DNA of 31,290 nt, from positions 1 through 31,290 of IMG/VR virus record IMGVR_UViG_3300012000_000082. One strand, 5' to 3'. The notes beneath the pieces were generated by a model. The model saw nothing but the letters and a program-made list of their open reading frames with translations, ran no database searches and was not told the origin of the DNA. The number at the start of each line of letters is the position of its first letter. Position 1 is the first letter of the stretch. Positions 28,274 through 31,290 of this stretch are shown piece by piece. The position numbers were made by a program, and so were the translations under genes. This DNA is from a virus.

Positions 28274-28338
28274 TTTTTACTTTTTGGTGCGTACGCCTTC
28301 GCTGTGGCGACATCGCAACAACTTGCGGTTCTACACCA
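28274..28338. repeat. Composite boundary element E6
   Basis: TTTTTACTTTTTGG (28274-28287) plus CATCGCAACAACTTGCGGTT then CTACACCAG (28311-28338), 110 bp from its twin. The order of the two parts is reversed relative to E5. Confidence 0.65.
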
Positions 28339-28387
28339 GCAGCGGGCTGCATCGCGTTATGTAAGAGCGAGCCGTTATGTGCGTACA

Positions 28388-28417
28388 GCAAAAACGACTT
28401 GCCGTTATTACGACAAG
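28388..28417 (-). terminator. Intrinsic terminator
   Basis: Minus-strand CTTGTCG/CGGCAAG stem with TAATAA loop followed by TCGTTTTTG. Confidence 0.7.
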
Positions 28418-28442
28418 CCGTTCTTGGTCTTAGAGAAAGGGA

Positions 28443-28847
28443 TTACGCAGACTCTAGCGACACACGCCGTTTCCAGCCCTCGCCACTAATGCGAATTCGG
28501 AAAACTTCCTCAAACGCTTTAGCAACCATGTCGGTTATGTCTGTGTAATTTTCATCGGCTTCTCTATTGAGCGAGCCGACATTTGGGATAGACGGCACAT
28601 CGGAGTCCTCTGTGTAGTCGCCCAATACTAGAACTCTGTCGCCTGTCCAGCGACCAGAGATGTCGGTTTGTGGAAAGTCTCCACCACCGCGAGCAGGACT
28701 TGTCATCATCAAGATGTACATAGCGTCTGCTAAAGACCCGCCGCCATTGACGGCAGTATGTTCATACTGCTTTAGACCTAAGCCCAAGCCGTGTGGATTT
28801 ACTACTTCTCTCTTATCAACATTGACAAGAACATGATACTGACCCAA
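28443..28847 (-). CDS. Conserved phage protein, MGQYH family (134 aa)
   Basis: TTG start with AAAGGGG 8 nt upstream. MGQYHVLVNVDKREVVNPHG, LGLGLKQYEH, SPARGGGDF, GRWTGDRVLVLGDYTED is a pattern I recall from conserved phage proteins of unknown function; the conserved His, Lys and Asp residues suggest a folded domain. End of a five-gene unit. Confidence 0.75.
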   Translation of the reverse strand: MGQYHVLVNVDKREVVNPHGLGLGLKQYEHTAVNGGGSLADAMYILMMTSPARGGGDFPQTDISGRWTGDRVLVLGDYTEDSDVPSIPNVGSLNREADENYTDITDMVAKAFEEVFRIRISGEGWKRRVSLESA

Positions 28848-28852
28848 TCTAT

Positions 28853-29104
28853 TTACCCCTTTATCTCTACACGAACCGCCTCGTGCAATTCGTTGTATTT
28901 CATCATAGTATACGCGTCATCAACAAAATTGTCAATAGCGTGGTCTACTAATTCCTCATCTGTAAGACGGGTGTCTAAGTTTTCGTTGACTAAGTCCTCG
29001 TCAAATTCAAATTCAATCTTGGCAATAATTTTGCGACCCACAATTATCCCTTTCTCGTATTTGGTGTTTGTTTCTACTCTGTGAGTGATAGATGTTTTTC
29101 TCAT
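28853..29104 (-). CDS. Hypothetical protein (83 aa)
   Basis: MRKTSITHRVETNTKYEKGI, then KIIAKIEFEFDEDLVNENLD and a helical acidic tail. Joined by ATGA to the upstream gene. Function unknown. Confidence 0.75.
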   Translation of the reverse strand: MRKTSITHRVETNTKYEKGIIVGRKIIAKIEFEFDEDLVNENLDTRLTDEELVDHAIDNFVDDAYTMMKYNELHEAVRVEIKG

Positions 29105-29424
29105 AGCGCAAGGCTATCGTCATACTCATCCTCATCATCAAATTGACCTATGAGTGTTTCAAAACCCTCGTTAGGGTCGTCTACATTAGTAGTAACCGCG
29201 TTGATAAAACGTAGAGAGCACGAGTCATCAAACCACTCTTGTAAAGTTTCAAACATTTTGTCAGGCGACATTTCGTCTGAAGTAATCAACGGGTCATAAC
29301 CATAAGTCCGCATTAGTTCTACTTGCTCATCATCCATGAGCAAATAAATTTTGTGGCAGGTGTCCCACGCAATTGCTTTAGCGTCAACTACTCGCTCTTT
29401 GACTAAGTCAAAAGTAATAGGCAT
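29101..29424 (-). CDS. Conserved acidic phage protein (107 aa)
   Basis: MPITFDLVKERVVDAKAIAW, CHKIYLLMDDEQVELMRTYG and a Glu/Asp-rich C-terminus resemble a small actinophage protein family without known function. TAATG overlap with the zinc-ribbon gene upstream and ATGA with the next, so tightly coupled. Confidence 0.75.
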   Translation of the reverse strand: MPITFDLVKERVVDAKAIAWDTCHKIYLLMDDEQVELMRTYGYDPLITSDEMSPDKMFETLQEWFDDSCSLRFINAVTTNVDDPNEGFETLIGQFDDEDEYDDSLAL

Positions 29425-29597
29425 TACGCCACCTCCAACTTCTGACCAAACCCTAAACCGAGTTTGTTAGTTGAGTAAGTCTGATAATCAGACTCGCACA
29501 TAAAAGCCCATGGTCCCATTTTTGTTTGTGCGTCATACAGCGCAGGGGCGCCGCAGAAATCGCAGTTAGGAATCTCCGATACTTTCGCAGTATTCAC
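29424..29597 (-). CDS. Zinc-ribbon mini-protein (57 aa)
   Basis: CDFCGAPALYDAQTKMGPWA followed by FMCESDY gives CxxC plus Cys. GTG start with AAAGGAG 5 nt upstream, preferred over an upstream in-frame ATG that precedes the RBS. First gene of a five-gene unit. A similar short protein is common in actinophages by memory. Confidence 0.8.
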   Translation of the reverse strand: MNTAKVSEIPNCDFCGAPALYDAQTKMGPWAFMCESDYQTYSTNKLGLGFGQKLEVA

Positions 29598-29626
29598 TTT
29601 GTCTCCTTTCTCTAAAGACAAAGCGC

Positions 29627-29655
29627 ACTTTACACCACTAAAACAAACTTGTCAA
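29627..29655 (-). promoter_or_regulatory. Promoter (TTGACA-17-TAAAGT)
   Basis: The -35 lies within the last codons of the Pyr_excise-like gene; TAAAGT at 17 bp. Confidence 0.75.
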
Positions 29656-30091
29656 CTATTGATTTTGGTTCAGGCCAGACATACTCCAGATTGTTTGGAA
29701 CATCAGGCCAGAGATGTTGATAGTGTTCAGGGAACTTACGAATCAGGTTTGACTGATGGGACTCGTGAAAGGCTGCATCACCAAGCCAAGATGGATAAGT
29801 TGTTTGTTCTTGCAGGGCCGCCAGGTCTTCCAGGATTTTCTGGAACCTCGGTTTCATTGTGTCTTTATATCCTCGTGCTATCCATTCATCGCAGATGGCG
29901 ATAGCGTATAGAGCGAGTGCGGTTTCGTATCCGTTCCACATCAGAACAGCAGGATGGTTCCTCCATCCCTTAGTCTCACCGTTGAGTGCACGGAAAATCT
30001 GAAAGGCTTCTACCCGTTGCTTACCTAGTCTGCGATAGTCCAGCACACTAGCGGTTTCACGGAAATCTGCGCATGGCAGGAACGTCTGCAT
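29630..30091 (-). CDS. Pyr_excise/MSMEG_6728-like protein (153 aa)
   Basis: MQTFLPCADFRETASVLDYR, RLGKQRVEAFQI, GWRNHPAVLMWNGYE, PSWLGDAAFHESHQSNLIRK and HYQHLWPDVP match the family related to T4 endonuclease V (pyrimidine-dimer glycosylase) and the MSMEG_6728 group. In T4 the enzyme removes UV-induced dimers; whether this member keeps glycosylase activity is not shown. GAGAGAC precedes the ATG. Position ~29798-29835 contains, antisense, a copy of the AAGTTGTTTGT-GCAGGGCC repeat. Confidence 0.9.
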   Translation of the reverse strand: MQTFLPCADFRETASVLDYRRLGKQRVEAFQIFRALNGETKGWRNHPAVLMWNGYETALALYAIAICDEWIARGYKDTMKPRFQKILEDLAALQEQTTYPSWLGDAAFHESHQSNLIRKFPEHYQHLWPDVPNNLEYVWPEPKSIVDKFVLVV

Positions 30092-30142
30092 AATTCGTCT
30101 CTCTATCTCTTGCCGCTTTTACTTTTTAGCGGTTAAGCAAAA

Positions 30143-30171
30143 ACAGTAACGGTTAGCGCACGCCGCGTCAA
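30143..30171 (-). promoter_or_regulatory. Promoter (TTGACG-17-TACTGT)
   Basis: Minus-strand TTGACG and TACTGT at 17 bp, ~52 nt before the Pyr_excise-like ATG; a TTTTACTTTTT motif lies in the leader (30117-30128). Confidence 0.65.
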
Positions 30172-30259
30172 TAGTCATGCCGCTATTTTTTGTTTTTGCT
30201 TTTTGGCTTGGATTCTTTCTTCCCTCGCCGCGATTGCAAATAGCGCACGCCATAAAAAC

Positions 30260-30439
30260 TTATTTAGTCTTGTTCTCACGGTTGACCTCCCTCCTACCGG
30301 TTATTGCGTCCCATACAAAGTATGTAACGGTATTCCAGAAATCGGCAGACCTTTGAGCACGGTTCATATTTACTTCGTAGTCGCGTTGACTACGGTCAAT
30401 GTTGAGTAACACTTTTGCAATGATTGCTTCAAATATCAT
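30260..30439 (-). CDS. ADFWN-family-like mini-protein (59 aa)
   Basis: MIFEAIIAKVLLNIDRSQRD...NRAQRSADFWNTVTYFVWDA: shares (S/R)RAQxxxADFWN with the two proteins at 8154-8318 and 14171-14332 but has a different N-terminus and a GRREVNRENKTK tail. No clear RBS. The similarity is short, so membership is tentative. Confidence 0.6.
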   Translation of the reverse strand: MIFEAIIAKVLLNIDRSQRDYEVNMNRAQRSADFWNTVTYFVWDAITGRREVNRENKTK

Positions 30440-30992
30440 AAACAGTATTTTACTTAGCGCTCGCCGTTATGTCAATAGGGGCACGCCGCTCTTGCCGCTG
30501 CTGCCTGGCCGCTGTGAGAAGTTGTTGAATTGTTTGTAGTTGACTTTGCGGCGGAGCCGCAAAGCGGAGTCTAGTGATAGAAAATATAAAAGTCAAATCC
30601 ACACGCTCGCCACTCAGAAGACCGGCCGCCAGGTAGAACTACAAACAACTTACGGACATCGTTAAGACATCCCTCGTGGTGCAGCCTCCCAGATTCAGAC
30701 ACCTGTGTTTTTACTTTTTACTTATCAGGTGGAGGAGATGGTGGTTACGGCGGAGGTGGCGTGCCGGCCCCTGCACATCAAAACAAGTTGTTGGTTTCTT
30801 TACCTGGTCCGGTCATGCCTGAACAACCTGCGCAACGATGCTTGTTCTGGAAGGCGGGCCCTGCAACTACAAACAATTTGCTGGCTGTGGATAACCAGGT
30901 AAACACTCTGGCGCATACAGGATTACAACTAACGGTTTACTAAAAGTAGCACTTGCCGGCTTCTGGCTGCAAGCAACTACGAACAATTGCGG
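30440..30992. other. Repeat-rich region without supported genes
   Basis: Contains four copies of a (C)AACTACAAACAA(C/T)T repeat in both orientations (30529-30542, 30637-30651, 30864-30880, 30974-30990), a CTTTGCGG/CCGCAAAG hairpin (30544-30564), a promoter (30568-30596), an AAAAAGTAAAAA motif (30708-30719), and GCGCTCGCCGTT/GCACGCCGC words. Open frames here lack RBS and look unlike proteins. An origin, terminus or partition-like site would fit, but nothing proves it. Confidence 0.55.
30568..30596 (-). promoter_or_regulatory. Promoter (TTGACT-17-TAGACT)
   Basis: Good match at 17 bp, but ~130 nt before the next gene (30439) with a hairpin in between, so a leader RNA may exist. Confidence 0.6.
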
Positions 30993-31007
30993 TTACTGGT
31001 CAGTAAC
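30992..31007. promoter_or_regulatory. Palindromic operator candidate, copy 3
   Basis: GTTACT-GGTC-AGTAAC, same arms as the pair at 6981-7028, overlapping the stop codon of the 52-aa zinc-ribbon gene and 2 nt from a CAACTACGAACAATTGC repeat. Confidence 0.6.
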
Positions 31008-31151
31008 TTGTTCTTCGGACGCAGGAGGCACGGTTATGTTAAGAACACCCATCTCTGTTGTGGTTGAGCAACCAGGGCACCGTTGATACGCACCCTTCTC
31101 ATACAGCGTCCCACACCAGAAGCAATCGGTTAATACTTGTTCATTGTCCAT
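30993..31151 (-). CDS. Zinc-ribbon mini-protein (52 aa)
   Basis: CFWCGTLYEKGAYQRCPGCS is a classic two-CxxC zinc ribbon; the C-terminus is short and acidic (PPASEEQVTDQ). AAAGGAG lies ~10 nt upstream, just after an AAAAAGTAAAAATG motif copy. The stop codon lies inside palindrome copy 3. Confidence 0.75.
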   Translation of the reverse strand: MDNEQVLTDCFWCGTLYEKGAYQRCPGCSTTTEMGVLNITVPPASEEQVTDQ

Positions 31152-31200
31152 TCCCAGGCCGCTCCTTTCATTTTTACTTTTTGGCTAAGCGCAAGCCGTT

Positions 31201-31240
31201 AGTTACCTTTTGGCACCTAAAGTTACCTTTTGACACCTTA
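31201..31240. repeat. Tandem 20-bp repeats
   Basis: AGTTACCTTTTGGCACCTAA and AGTTACCTTTTGACACCTTA, head to tail, with a third decayed unit AGGTACATTTGCGCTCG after them. Iteron-like, and close to the other repeats of the right end. Confidence 0.75.
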
Positions 31241-31290
31241 AGGTACATTTGCGCTCGCCGTTGATTTGACTTTTTACTTTTTACTAACTA

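Larger units (their letters stand above)
28128..28442. other. Repeat-rich intergenic region
   Basis: No supported gene. It contains one promoter, two direct copies of a 27-28 bp repeat, two AAAAAGTAAAAAC motifs, a terminator and several GCRCGCCGTT/GAGCCGTT words. A minus-strand frame reads EP(Q/R)VV(A/V)M at both repeat copies but has no start codon with an RBS. Confidence 0.6.
6824..31282. repeat. Dispersed AAAAAGTAAAAA motif family
   Basis: Copies (plus-strand coordinates; m = AAAAAGTAAAAA on minus, p = on plus): 6824m, 7525p, 9159p, 9787m, 11718m, 12947m, 13451m, 14753m, 15597m, 16601p, 17167m, 17771m, 18775m, 20704m, 21757m, 21943m, 22974m, 26924m, 27699m, 27834m, 28241m, 28274m, 30117m, 30708m, 31171m, 31271m. 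Five run into a start codon. About eight lie inside genes, several in the QKVK or AKSK frame; the rest are intergenic. None was seen in the virion module. Confidence 0.85.

Noticed and set aside
28201-28338. Direct repeats as a possible CRISPR array
   Set aside because: Only two imperfect copies, no regular spacers, no cas genes.
29599-29904. Plus-strand frame with a collagen-like GPPGLPG run
   Set aside because: It is antisense to the well-supported Pyr_excise-like gene and lacks an RBS. The collagen look comes from the GC-rich repeat.
30705-30943. Overlapping plus-strand open frames of 60-65 codons
   Set aside because: No Shine-Dalgarno, against the direction of all neighbours, and their content is driven by the repeat elements; no protein-like motif.
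1-31290. Search for tRNA genes, integrase/att sites and insertion sequences
   Set aside because: No cloverleaf, recombinase motif or terminal inverted repeats with a transposase were recognised by eye; absence is not proven without a dedicated search.

Overview
This window looks like part of a tailed double-stranded DNA phage genome, most likely a phage of an actinobacterium with moderate GC (by eye mid-40s percent). The evidence is a portal gene beside other virion genes, a lysozyme-like protein with a signal peptide, dozens of very small genes packed with ATGA/TAATG overlaps, and several families typical of actinophages: DUF1360, DUF3846, DUF6011-like, a Pyr_excise/MSMEG_6728-like protein and an Api92/DUF1281-like protein. 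The host is inferred, not shown. I saw no large terminase, integrase, polymerase, tRNA or CRISPR array.

Layout. (1) 1-6590, minus strand: virion module, reading from a double-HTH protein (6590) through three small proteins and the portal to a 314-aa portal-adjacent protein and a very large acidic protein cut by the left edge. (2) 6591-7168: a divergent control region with two copies of a 16-bp palindrome (GTTACT-N4-AGTAAC). (3) 7097-9420, plus strand: five consecutive transcription units, most with their own sigma70-type promoter and GC-rich hairpin terminator, ending in a second double-HTH protein and a zinc-ribbon protein. (4) 9498-10573, minus strand: lysozyme-like protein plus a peptidoglycan-binding-like protein. 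(5) 10803-31290, minus strand: about 48 mostly tiny genes in many short transcription units. Recognisable members are a dual-specificity phosphatase-like protein, a proteasome/HslV-like Ntn-hydrolase, a MoxR-type AAA+ ATPase with a vWA protein that carries HExxH, an Api92-like protein, a Pyr_excise-like protein and about ten zinc-ribbon mini-proteins.

Regulatory logic. Region 5 is a string of near-autonomous cassettes: promoter (TTGACT/A, 16-17 bp, TATACT-like), Shine-Dalgarno, one to eight genes, then often a terminator. Promoters often overlap the 3' end of the preceding gene. At least three genes have their start codon exactly 6 nt after a -10 box, implying leaderless mRNAs. One promoter is followed at its predicted start point by a long structured 5' leader (16958-17036).

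The most striking feature is a 12-13 bp asymmetric motif, AAAAAGTAAAAA(C/T), present about 26 times from 6.8 kb to the right end and not seen in the virion module. It almost always points in the direction of local transcription. It either lies just 5' of, or runs into, a start codon (AAAAAGTAAAAATG) or lies in intergenic boundaries with a second repeat (AACAACTT) and GC-rich half-palindromes. These composite elements sit between the terminator of one unit and the promoter of the next. The arrangement resembles start-associated sequences or stoperators of mycobacteriophages in logic, but the sequence differs from those I know.
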